Shown piece by piece: positions 53,497 through 60,171 of a DNA stretch of 64,000 nt (positions are counted from its first letter, which is position 1; each line of letters begins with the position of its first letter). The stretch is from an uncultured Clostridia bacterium. GTDB lineage: Bacteria > Bacillota > Clostridia > Christensenellales > Borkfalkiaceae. The position numbers were made by a program, and so were the translations under genes. Below the pieces are notes generated by a model that worked only from the letters and a program-made list of their open reading frames with translations, was not told the origin of the DNA and ran no database searches. The DNA is taken from contig CANQSR010000003.1 of NCBI GenBank assembly GCA_947626575.1, positions 1 to 64,000 of the forward strand, given 5' to 3'.

Positions 53497-54495
53497 TTAC
53501 TTCAAAGCTCGGTTATTTTCCGCAAGTTCGATATATTCTTTTAACTTCTTTTGAAGCAACGTTTTATCGATGAGTTTGAGTTTATATTCCGAAACCATCG
53601 TAGGCGAAAGAGAACGGCTCAATGCGTATTCCGCCACCTCATCGTCCTTTTTGGCGCAGAGAATGACGCCGACGCTCGGATTTTCATTCGGTTTTTTCAC
53701 TTCGCGGTCCAATGCTTCGAGATAGAGGTTCATCTTACCGACGTATTCCGGCTTGAATTCATCGATTTTGAGCTCAAATGCCACGAGGCAGGAGAGGCCG
53801 CGGTGATAAAACAACAGGTCGATATAGTAGTCGTGTCCGCCCACCTGCAAGCGATATTCCTCGCCGATAAACGAAAAGTCCTTGCCGATCTCCAAGATAA
53901 AGTTTTTCAAGTTCTGAACGATCGACCTTTGCAAATCTTTTTCGCTGACGACTTCGGGGACATCGAGAAACTCCAATGTATAGGTATCGAGAAAAGCGTT
54001 TGACGTGCTTCGCTTTGATTCGGCAATCGCGGGAGTCGCCGGTTTTTGAGAGAGCATATAACGCTCATAGTAAGCGCTGTCGATCTGGCGGGCAAGTTCG
54101 CGTGCGCTATACCTTTCTTTTGCGCATAAGGCAATGTAAAAATAGCGCTCTTCGGCAGACTTGCAAGAAGACATTATCTTGATATGGTTTGACCAACTCA
54201 ATTGTGTCAACAGTGTTGACACTTTTTCATCCTCACCGTACAGCTCATAGAATTGACGCATACGATACAGTCCGCGGCGGGTAAATCCTCTGAGTTCGGG
54301 ATAATTTTGGGCAAAGAAGTCGGCAAGGCCTTCCACATAAGCGTCTCCGTAAGCCGCATCGCGGGAGTTTTCGGACACATATTTGCCGATCTGCAAATAC
54401 ATTCCGATGAGTTCCTCGTTTACCTTATAAAACGCGCGCTCCCGTGCCGACTGAATGATTTTTACGATTTCGGAATAACTTTTATCCGGTACCAT
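53497..54495 (-). CDS. YhcG/DUF1016 family PDDEXK nuclease
   Basis: 332 aa. The N-terminal DUF1016 helical domain (SYSEIVKIIQSARERAFYKV, YGDAYVEGLADFFAQNYPEL, GFTRRGLYRMRQFY) precedes a C-terminal PD-(D/E)xK fold (FIGEEYRLQVGGHDYYIDLL, CLVAFELKIDEFKPEYVGKM) with D and ExK visible. Homologues occur with restriction or mobile loci, but here it stands alone. ATG at 54495 has GGGGGA 5 bases before it; a start at 54552 would lie only about 6 bases from the predicted transcript start. Possible role in defence or DNA processing. Confidence 0.85.
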   Translation of the reverse strand: MVPDKSYSEIVKIIQSARERAFYKVNEELIGMYLQIGKYVSENSRDAAYGDAYVEGLADFFAQNYPELRGFTRRGLYRMRQFYELYGEDEKVSTLLTQLSWSNHIKIMSSCKSAEERYFYIALCAKERYSARELARQIDSAYYERYMLSQKPATPAIAESKRSTSNAFLDTYTLEFLDVPEVVSEKDLQRSIVQNLKNFILEIGKDFSFIGEEYRLQVGGHDYYIDLLFYHRGLSCLVAFELKIDEFKPEYVGKMNLYLEALDREVKKPNENPSVGVILCAKKDDEVAEYALSRSLSPTMVSEYKLKLIDKTLLQKKLKEYIELAENNRALK

Positions 54496-54564
54496 AGTAT
54501 CCCCCACGGTTTTGACGGTTTCCATGCCGTCGGAAAAATCAAAACCTTGCATTCCTTTGGCTAT

Positions 54565-54593
54565 ATTATAGTACAGATTTTCAATAAATGCAA
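54565..54593 (-). promoter_or_regulatory. Promoter of the YhcG gene
   Basis: Minus strand TTGCAT (54593-54588), 17 bp, TATAAT (54570-54565). The same hexamers as the malQ promoter. Confidence 0.75.
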
Positions 54594-54594
54594 C

Positions 54595-54634
54595 AAAAAA
54601 GTAAGCGCGGGATTTTCCCGATGCTTACTTTTAC
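54595..54634 (-). terminator. Terminator of rarA
   Basis: AAGTAAGC (54599-54606) / GCTTACTT (54623-54630) with an inner CGGGA/TCCCG pairing; A-run 54595-54600 gives six U on the minus strand. CGATGCTTACTTTTACG is nearly repeated at about 54659-54675. Confidence 0.7.
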
Positions 54635-54771
54635 GCTCATTTTTCAACGCTTATTTTCGATGCTAACTTTTACGTTTGCTTTTCTATGCCTGCTTGGGGC
54701 GGGCTGGAAGTTCTGCTCTTTACGGGTGCGGGTCGCACGGCGGCGGGTCCGCGCCCCTTAAAATGGCAATG

Positions 54772-56097
54772 TCAGGACGTTCCCCCGTTCTTTTTCCACG
54801 CCTTGATCTCCGCAAGGCGGGCCTTGATCTTGCTCTCTACGCCCTCATCGGTCGGGAAATAGTACTCTTTCCCCGCGAGATTTTCGGGCAGACACTGCAT
54901 ATCCGTCAGCTTGTCCTCGAAATCGTGCGCGTAACGGTAGCCCTTGCCGTAATCGAGTTCCTTCATGAGCTTCGTCGGCGCATTGCGGAGTACGAGCGGC
55001 ACGGGTTCGGCAAGCGTCGTCAGCGCATCCTTCTTCGCCATGCCGTATGCGACGTAAAGCGCATTGGATTTGGGCGCCATGGACAGATATACGACGGCCT
55101 CGGTGAGATGGACCGTACATTCGGGCATGCCGATGAAGTGGCACGCCTGATACGCCGCCACGGCAATTTCAAGCGCGCGCGGATCGGCAAGGCCCACGTC
55201 CTCGCTCGCGAACCGCGTGACCCGCCGCGCGATATAGAGCGGGTCCTCCCCCGCTTCCAACATGCGGGCCAGCCAATAGACCGCGGCGTCGGGGTCGGAG
55301 TTGCGCATGGATTTATGCAGCGCGGAGATGAGATTATAATGCTCTTCGCCCGTCTTGTCATATAAAAGCGACTTCCTCGACGTACACTGCTCGACGATCT
55401 CCCGCGTGACCGTCGTCTTTGTGCCGTCCTGCTCCCCGTTCAATACCGCCATTTCCAGCGTGGAGAGCGCACTGCGGGCGTCGCCGCCCGCAAAGTTGGC
55501 GATGGTCTCCAACAGGTCGTCCGCGATCTCGATGTCCTGTCTGCCGAACCCGCGCTCATCCGAGAGCGCGCGGCGCAACAACGCCGTCAGTTCCTCCGTC
55601 TTTAAGGCCTGTAATACAAAGACTTTGCAGCGCGAAAGAAGCGCCCCGTTGACCTCAAAGGAGGGATTCTCGGTGGTCGCGCCGATCAGAATGATGCTTC
55701 CCTTCTCCACGAAGGGCAGAAAGGCATCCTGTTGGGCCTTGTTGAAGCGGTGGATCTCATCCACGAAGAGGATGGTCTTTTCTCCGAAACGGCGGTTCTT
55801 CTCCGCCTGTTCCATCACCTGTTTGATCTCCTTCACGCCGCTCGTGACGGCGGAAAAGTCGATGAACTTTGCCTTCGTACGGTTTGCGATGATGCGTGCG
55901 AGCGTGGTTTTCCCCACGCCGGGGGGACCCCAAAAGATCATGGAGCCGATGCGGTCGCTCTCGATGAGCCGCCGCAACACCTTTCCTTCGCCGAGGAGAT
56001 GTTGCTGGCCGCAAAATTCTTCGAGCGTCTGCGGACGCAGTCTCGTTGCGAGCGGCTCCGAATCCTCTCTTTCGAATAACGTTCTCTGTTCCGGCAT
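54772..56097 (-). CDS. rarA: Replication-associated recombination ATPase RarA/MgsA
   Basis: 441-aa AAA+ ATPase acting at stalled replication forks. Walker A GPPGVGKTT, Walker B ILFVDEIHRFNKAQQD, sensor GATTENPSFEVNGALLSRC and the C-terminal tetramer domain (VGLADPRALEIAVAAYQA) are intact. Start at 56097 (MPEQRTLFE) has AAGGAG; the ORF start at 56148 is not needed. A housekeeping gene, marking the end of the accessory glycan region. Confidence 0.95.
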   Translation of the reverse strand: MPEQRTLFEREDSEPLATRLRPQTLEEFCGQQHLLGEGKVLRRLIESDRIGSMIFWGPPGVGKTTLARIIANRTKAKFIDFSAVTSGVKEIKQVMEQAEKNRRFGEKTILFVDEIHRFNKAQQDAFLPFVEKGSIILIGATTENPSFEVNGALLSRCKVFVLQALKTEELTALLRRALSDERGFGRQDIEIADDLLETIANFAGGDARSALSTLEMAVLNGEQDGTKTTVTREIVEQCTSRKSLLYDKTGEEHYNLISALHKSMRNSDPDAAVYWLARMLEAGEDPLYIARRVTRFASEDVGLADPRALEIAVAAYQACHFIGMPECTVHLTEAVVYLSMAPKSNALYVAYGMAKKDALTTLAEPVPLVLRNAPTKLMKELDYGKGYRYAHDFEDKLTDMQCLPENLAGKEYYFPTDEGVESKIKARLAEIKAWKKNGGTS

Positions 56098-56304
56098 GAC
56101 TTTACTCCTTCCTTGCCCCGCGCCCATGCCTTTCGTGCGGGCGTTCATGGCCCCGCCTATATTTAGGGCGTTGGCGTTCGCTCTCCCGTGTTTGTTTTTT
56201 GGGGGTACCGTTCACGGCCCGCGTTTGTTTTTTGGGGCGGGACGTCTACCCTTATCCCGAATTTATCCTTCGGCAGGGCGTTCGCTCCTTTGGCCTTTGT
56301 CTGT

Positions 56305-56333
56305 ATTATAGCAGTTCTGCGGGGAAATGTCAA
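56305..56333 (-). promoter_or_regulatory. Consensus sigma-A promoter of rarA
   Basis: Minus strand TTGACA (56333-56328), 17 bp, TATAAT (56310-56305): a full consensus match. The transcript would have a leader of about 200 bases containing two direct repeats (GTTTGTTTTTTGGGG at about 56190 and 56224 on the plus strand). Confidence 0.85.
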
Positions 56334-56492
56334 AGCTATGCACATCCGCCGCCGCACAGGGGATGAGATTTCTCGGCAAAGCCTCGAAATGACGAATAGA
56401 GGCCTTGCGCGGACAATATGACAAATAGAAGCCTTGCCCACCCCTTGAGGGGTGGGTGTCACGAGCAACGCGAGTGACGGAAGGGGTGTTTT

Positions 56493-56733
56493 GAAATCCT
56501 TTCGGCCTAAAACGTCATTCCGACGACCAACGGGAGGAGGAATCTCGTCCTTTGAGATTTCTCACCCCTATGGGGTTCAAAATGACGTGAACACCCGAAA
56601 CCCTTTCGGCGCGTAAAAACGCGCGCCACTTTCCCTAAGAGGGACAGCAAGTTGCCCCCTACCCTACCCTCCCCCATTTCTTCGAAACAGGGGGAGGCGG
56701 AAGTCCTTCCTAAGGCCTCGCGGCGTCGAGAAG
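56493..56733. repeat. Dispersed intergenic repeat, copy 1
   Basis: Begins GAAATCCTTTCGGCC and includes CGTCATTCCGACGACCAACG ... CCCCTATGGGGTTC ... AATGACGTG, then a CCCATTTCTTCGAAACAGGG block and GGCCTCGCGGCG. Inner ends CGTCATT / AATGACG are inverted. Copies 2 and 3 are at 57978-58190 and 58237-58470. No coding potential is credible inside. Confidence 0.8.
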
Positions 56734-56803
56734 CAAAGCGCCGCCCACAGCACGGCGTGCTGTGGGCGGCGCTTGCCCGTTTCGCTCGGCGCGAGGCCTT
56801 AGG
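56709..56803. repeat. Nested inverted repeat at the end of repeat copy 1
   Basis: Outer arms CCTAAGGCCTCGCG (56709-56722) and complement (56790-56803). Inside is a perfect 19-bp inverted repeat (56736-56754 / 56756-56774) around a single G. It may form a cruciform or a very stable RNA hairpin. Confidence 0.7.
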
Positions 56804-56819
56804 GCCGCGCAACCAAACG

Positions 56820-57626
56820 TCAATTTTTCAGCCGTGCAAATTCTTCACAGACCTGCTTCTTGGCCTTTCGGGAATAACCGATCCCAAACAATCCCACAAC
56901 AAATGCGGCCGCCCCGGTAATCACGGAACCGATAAAGCTCCACGTCGGCGAAGCCTGTACCCCCATTTCATCCAAAAGCGTCGTTCCCGCCGGCAAGCCG
57001 GTTTTTGCGACTGCATACGCAAAATAAAATAGTACTATACAAACAAGCAACCTGATCATGACCCAGACGAACTCAAATGCACAAGAAAAGGACCGCGACC
57101 GCGGAAATGCGTTGCTCTTTTTTTCGTATGTAACCGCTTCATAGGACCGCATGAGGTACTCATCTTCATCGACTATCATCCTGATCGCGGAGAAGATATA
57201 CATGATGAAGTCCAAAGCGTAAAAAGCCAAAATCCAAATCATTGCGATATTGAAGCAGGAGAGAAATTCAACAGGGAAAGAAGAAGTCTCCGCTTTGATC
57301 TCATCGATGGTTTGCAGGACCTCAAAGAGCGGCCTTTCCGCAGGAAGCGTTCCGAGATCCCATTCGCCAAGCCCGACGTGATATTCAAACGCAGGCAAAA
57401 ACAACAGCAAACAAGAACTCGCCGCCGTCAAGAGAAAGACCGCAAAAGGTACCATGACCGCAATTCTCATCTGCTTCCTGTATTTTTTATACTGTCCTGC
57501 ACGCTTTACGGCGTCATCCAATGCGGAAAACTCCTCTTTGTGCTTTGCGGATCGCTTGAGCGTATAAACCATCCAAGATAGTATCAGCAAGCCCATTATG
57601 GCAACGATTATCCAAATCCAATCCAT
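56820..57626 (-). CDS. Multi-spanning membrane protein, unknown
   Basis: 268 aa with about five hydrophobic segments (residues 3-20, 55-80, 125-150, 185-210, 225-250). There are two charged loops, one of them RMIVDEDEYLMRSYEAVTYE. No family recognised. A GGTGG lies 13 bases before the ATG, a loose ribosome site. It is divergent from a 70-aa XRE regulator; two palindromes lie between them (57670-57720), so the XRE protein probably controls it. Confidence 0.7.
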   Translation of the reverse strand: MDWIWIIVAIMGLLILSWMVYTLKRSAKHKEEFSALDDAVKRAGQYKKYRKQMRIAVMVPFAVFLLTAASSCLLLFLPAFEYHVGLGEWDLGTLPAERPLFEVLQTIDEIKAETSSFPVEFLSCFNIAMIWILAFYALDFIMYIFSAIRMIVDEDEYLMRSYEAVTYEKKSNAFPRSRSFSCAFEFVWVMIRLLVCIVLFYFAYAVAKTGLPAGTTLLDEMGVQASPTWSFIGSVITGAAAFVVGLFGIGYSRKAKKQVCEEFARLKN

Positions 57627-57669
57627 TGTTTGATTAAGCCACCTTTGTACATTCCTTTTGCGTTCATTA

Positions 57670-57720
57670 TATGGGATTTTATCCCATAAGTCAAGTATTT
57701 TATGGGAAAAATTTCCATAA
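57670..57720. promoter_or_regulatory. Two palindromic operators between divergent genes
   Basis: TATGGGAT-TTT-ATCCCATA (57670-57688, perfect) and TTATGG-N9-CCATAA (57700-57720, near perfect) with centres 31 bp apart, about three helical turns. Likely binding sites for the adjacent XRE protein. Confidence 0.6.
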
Positions 57721-57727
57721 TATCAGC

Positions 57728-57940
57728 ATGGAACTCGCTAAAATTATCGGAAGTAATCTGAAACGCGCAAGAAAAGACGCCGGGCTGACGCAAGTGCAAC
57801 TCGCGGCAGAACTCGGAAAACATCAGGCTGATTACAGCGACTACGAGACGGGAAAGACGCAATTGGATTATGAAAAGATCGTCTACCTCTGCAAGCGGCT
57901 CGATATCAGCCCCAATGATCTGTTCGGCTTTGAAGATTGA
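57728..57940 (+). CDS. Small XRE-family regulator
   Basis: 70 aa, almost entirely one HTH_3 domain (LKRARKDAGLTQVQLAAELG ... QADYSDYETGKTQLDYEKIV ... ISPNDLFGFED). Start at 57728 is where the domain begins, though no ribosome site is seen and translation may be leaderless. Operators immediately upstream suggest autoregulation and control of the divergent membrane protein. Confidence 0.85.
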   Translation: MELAKIIGSNLKRARKDAGLTQVQLAAELGKHQADYSDYETGKTQLDYEKIVYLCKRLDISPNDLFGFED

Positions 57941-57977
57941 AAGAAATCCGAAGGGCCAAGCATTTTGGAGTCGCTGT

Positions 57978-58190
57978 GAAATCCTTTCGGCCTAAAACGT
58001 CATTCCGACGACCAACGGGAGGAGGAATCTCGTCCTTTGAGATTTCTCACCCCTATGGGGTTCGAAATGACGTGAACACCGAAACCCTTTCGGCGCACAA
58101 AACCGCGCGCCACTTTCCATAAAAGGGACAGCAAGTCGCCCCCTACCCTCCCCCCATTTCTTCGAAACAGGGGGAGGCGAGAGGCTTCCC
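57978..58190. repeat. Dispersed intergenic repeat, copy 2
   Basis: Nearly identical to copy 1 (56493-56733) from GAAATCCTTTCGGCC through the CGAAACAGGG block; diverges after GAGGCTTCC. The 57941-58502 gap contains only copies 2 and 3. Confidence 0.8.
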
Positions 58191-58236
58191 CCCTTGGGGG
58201 GGGCTCCGCCCGCAGGGCGGTGATGGGGGACGCGGT

Positions 58237-58470
58237 GAAACCCTTTCGGCCTAAACGTCATTCCGACGACCAACGGGAGAAGGAATCTCGTCCTTTGAGA
58301 TTTCTCACCCCTATGGGGTTCGAAATGACGTGAACACCCGAAACCCTTTCGGCGCGCAAAACCGCGCGCCACTTGTCATAAAAGCGACAGCAAGTTGCCC
58401 CCCACCCTACCCTCCCCCCATTTCTTCGAAACAGGGGGAGGCGAGAGGCTTCCTAAGGCCTCGCGGCGTC
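58237..58470. repeat. Dispersed intergenic repeat, copy 3
   Basis: Same unit as copies 1 and 2, in direct orientation right behind copy 2. Ends CCTAAGGCCTCGCGGCGTCG with a GCGGCGTC-GA-GACGCCGC hairpin where copy 1 has the longer inverted repeat. Confidence 0.8.
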
Positions 58471-58502
58471 GAGACGCCGCTATGCTTTTGCTCTGTTGGG
58501 GC

Positions 58503-58531
58503 TTGATTTGTGCGTACCTCTATGGTATAAT
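58503..58531 (+). promoter_or_regulatory. Promoter of the zinc-ribbon gene
   Basis: TTGATT (58503-58508), 17 bp, TATAAT (58526-58531). Confidence 0.75.
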
Positions 58532-58567
58532 GATTGTACGATAAACCGTCATTTGAAGGATGAATTT

Positions 58568-58783
58568 ATGAAAGAAGTAAAAATTGAAAAATGTCCGTAC
58601 TGCGGCGGAGAAGAATTGCAAGAAAGCAATGTATCCTGTATGGTCGGCGGCGTATGCGTTGACAACGGCGCGGTGCGTAGAGCCATTCTTTTCGCAACGG
58701 TATGCCGCGATTGCGGAAGCGTAGTGCGGCTTTTCTGTAAAACGCCTGAAAACTTGTATCCGAAGAAAGAGCGCAGAGAGTAA
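58568..58783 (+). CDS. Small zinc-ribbon protein
   Basis: 71 aa with two Cys pairs, KCPYCGGEELQ and CRDCGSVVR, forming a zinc ribbon around a hydrophobic middle (VSCMVGGVCVDNGAVRRAIL). AAGGA stands 8 bases before the ATG. Function unknown; such proteins often act as small accessory or regulatory factors. Its stop is followed by a TAAATTTCAATTTCGC tail that recurs after the next two genes. Confidence 0.7.
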   Translation: MKEVKIEKCPYCGGEELQESNVSCMVGGVCVDNGAVRRAILFATVCRDCGSVVRLFCKTPENLYPKKERRE

Positions 58784-58786
58784 AAA

Positions 58787-58810
58787 GTAAATTTCAATTT
58801 CGCAGAGAAG
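58787..58810 (+). repeat. Recurrent post-gene tail, copy 1
   Basis: GTAAATTTCAATTTCGCAGA, 3 bases after the zinc-ribbon stop. Shares TAAATTTCAATTT with the copies at 59343 and 59977. Confidence 0.5.
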
Positions 58811-58855
58811 CGAGAAAATTCCCACGTTCAAACGTTATATAAGTAGGCGGTTTTT

Positions 58856-59341
58856 ATGAAAAAGAAAATATTCTGTCTTTTATTCCCCTTTCTTTTGCTG
58901 ATGCTTTGTTCTTGCGGCGGCGATATGAACGGTTGGCCGCGGCTCGATTTGGGTTTGGATATCGAAAATTACGATGAGGTTTCACTCGAATATCATCATA
59001 TCTCCAAGCATTCCGATCGGATGCCGCTCGACGTCGATGAGGATTACTTCGGCACATCGTCGGATAGTGACATCATCGCCGAAATCTATCGGGAAATCGA
59101 CGGCTCGCCATATAGCAAAGAGACGTACGCTAAAATCGACACGGAAAACTATTGGAGCAAGGTGGTCATCACGTTTTGGAAGGACGGCGAGGCGGGATAC
59201 ACGTTCTCGTATTATGAATACGCCATCAAAAACGGCTACTTCGTCTTTGATGGCGGCGAGATCCACAAATATTTAGGCGCCTTTGTACACGGGACCTATG
59301 AACGGTTCAAGGATAAATTGGAAGCCCAAAGTGACGTATAA
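58856..59341 (+). CDS. Small lipoprotein, unknown
   Basis: 161 aa with lipobox cysteine C20 (LMLCSCGG). The mature part is acidic with a C-terminal beta pattern (KVVITFWKDGEAGYTFSYYE; GYFVFDGGEIHKYLG). No family recognised. Weak ribosome site (GGCGG). Followed by a tail repeat and a terminator. Confidence 0.7.
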   Translation: MKKKIFCLLFPFLLLMLCSCGGDMNGWPRLDLGLDIENYDEVSLEYHHISKHSDRMPLDVDEDYFGTSSDSDIIAEIYREIDGSPYSKETYAKIDTENYWSKVVITFWKDGEAGYTFSYYEYAIKNGYFVFDGGEIHKYLGAFVHGTYERFKDKLEAQSDV

Positions 59342-59342
59342 G

Positions 59343-59374
59343 ATAAATTGCAATTTCGCGGAATACATAGAAGG
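59343..59374 (+). repeat. Recurrent post-gene tail, copy 2
   Basis: ATAAATTGCAATTTCGCGGA followed by ATACATAGAAGG, directly behind the lipoprotein stop. Contains the perfect palindrome AAATTGCAATTT. Confidence 0.55.
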
Positions 59375-59399
59375 CGAGGGATGATCACCCTCGCTTTTT
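59374..59399 (+). terminator. Terminator after the small lipoprotein
   Basis: GCGAGGG (59374-59380) / CCCTCGC (59388-59394), then TTTTT. Confidence 0.85.
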
Positions 59400-59515
59400 G
59401 CATAGAAAACAACCATTTACCCCTGTTTCGGAGATAATTTAATTATGTTGCCCTAAAAAGTAAATATTGTTGCGGGCATAAAAATGGCAACGCAACCAAT
59501 AATATCGCAATAGTT

Positions 59516-59528
59516 GGTTGCCGCAACC
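59516..59528. promoter_or_regulatory. Palindrome before the membrane-XRE gene
   Basis: GGTTGC-C-GCAACC, perfect 13-bp odd palindrome; a related GGCAACGCAACC lies about 30 bp upstream. Likely operator for the XRE protein downstream. Confidence 0.45.
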
Positions 59529-59573
59529 GATAGATTTATGTTATTATGAAGCTGCGAAATGTTGGAGGTAATT

Positions 59574-59975
59574 ATGTTCGTCGATTTATTGGCAGAGGGA
59601 GCAGCGGCAAATACAAATTTTCTTTCGCTCGCTCTATTCATTATTTTATTTGGTATTCTTGGTCTTGCACTATTAGGAGTTTTTATCTATTTGATAATTT
59701 TATTGATAAAAGCATTGAGGAGATATCTTCGGTCATCCGAAATCAGAACTGAAAAAGAAGAAGTAAGAAAGACATTGGGAGAAACCTTAAAAGAATATCG
59801 GGAAAAATGCAATATGACACAAGAGTTTGTGGCGGAAGCCCTTGGAGTTAGTCGGCAAGCGGTATCCAAATGGGAAACAGGCTCTTCCGACCCCAGCACC
59901 GCAAACTTACTTGCATTGGCTAAGCTGTATGGTGCGTCCGCAGAAGAGTTGTTGAAAAACGTTACAGTAACTTAA
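59574..59975 (+). CDS. Membrane-anchored XRE-family regulator
   Basis: 133 aa: N-terminal membrane segment (residues about 17-47, FLSLALFIILFGILGLALLG), charged linker, then a complete HTH_3 domain (LKEYREKCNMTQEFVAEALG, VSRQAVSKWETGSSDPSTAN). The usual order is HTH first, so an N-terminal anchor is less common. Start at 59574 is set by GGAGG 5 bases upstream; an in-frame ATG at 59559 precedes that site. Possible envelope-linked regulator. Confidence 0.8.
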   Translation: MFVDLLAEGAAANTNFLSLALFIILFGILGLALLGVFIYLIILLIKALRRYLRSSEIRTEKEEVRKTLGETLKEYREKCNMTQEFVAEALGVSRQAVSKWETGSSDPSTANLLALAKLYGASAEELLKNVTVT

Positions 59976-59976
59976 A

Positions 59977-60093
59977 CTAAATTTCAATTTGACGGAATAC
60001 ATAGAAGCAGATTATCCTCCGCGCTTGCGGACAGGAAAGCCGATCCGAAACGGGCGCATCATCGAAGTGAACGGAAAACGCTACGGGGCGTAA
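59977..60093 (+). pseudogene. Recurrent tail copy 3 with a 38-codon coding remnant
   Basis: CTAAATTTCAATTTGACGGA, then ATACATAGAAG as in copy 2. From here an open frame continues without a start codon to TAA at 60091-60093, ending KPIRNGRIIEVNGKRYGA. Copies 1 and 2 encode similar starts in the same frame (NFNFAEK; NCNFAEYIEG), so all three may be 3' remnants of one gene family. Confidence 0.4.
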
Positions 60094-60100
60094 AATATGC

Positions 60101-60131
60101 GAGCAACGGGGAGATCGTCTCCCCGTTGCTC
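60101..60131 (-). terminator. Hairpin behind lacZ
   Basis: GAGCAACGGGGAGA (60101-60114), TCG, and the exact complement (60118-60131). On the minus strand it is followed by GCATATTTTACG, a weak U-run. Confidence 0.6.
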
Positions 60132-60171
60132 GGTCGTTCCGTTTGATTTGTTGTTGCCGAATGGGCGAAAG

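Noticed and set aside
56507..56812. Minus-strand frames inside the dispersed repeats (also 57992-58372)
   Set aside because: They consist entirely of repeat sequence and appear in the same form in each copy; no start signal.
58237..58470. CRISPR-like spacing of repeats
   Set aside because: Only three long copies with unequal gaps and no short regular repeat-spacer pattern; no cas genes.
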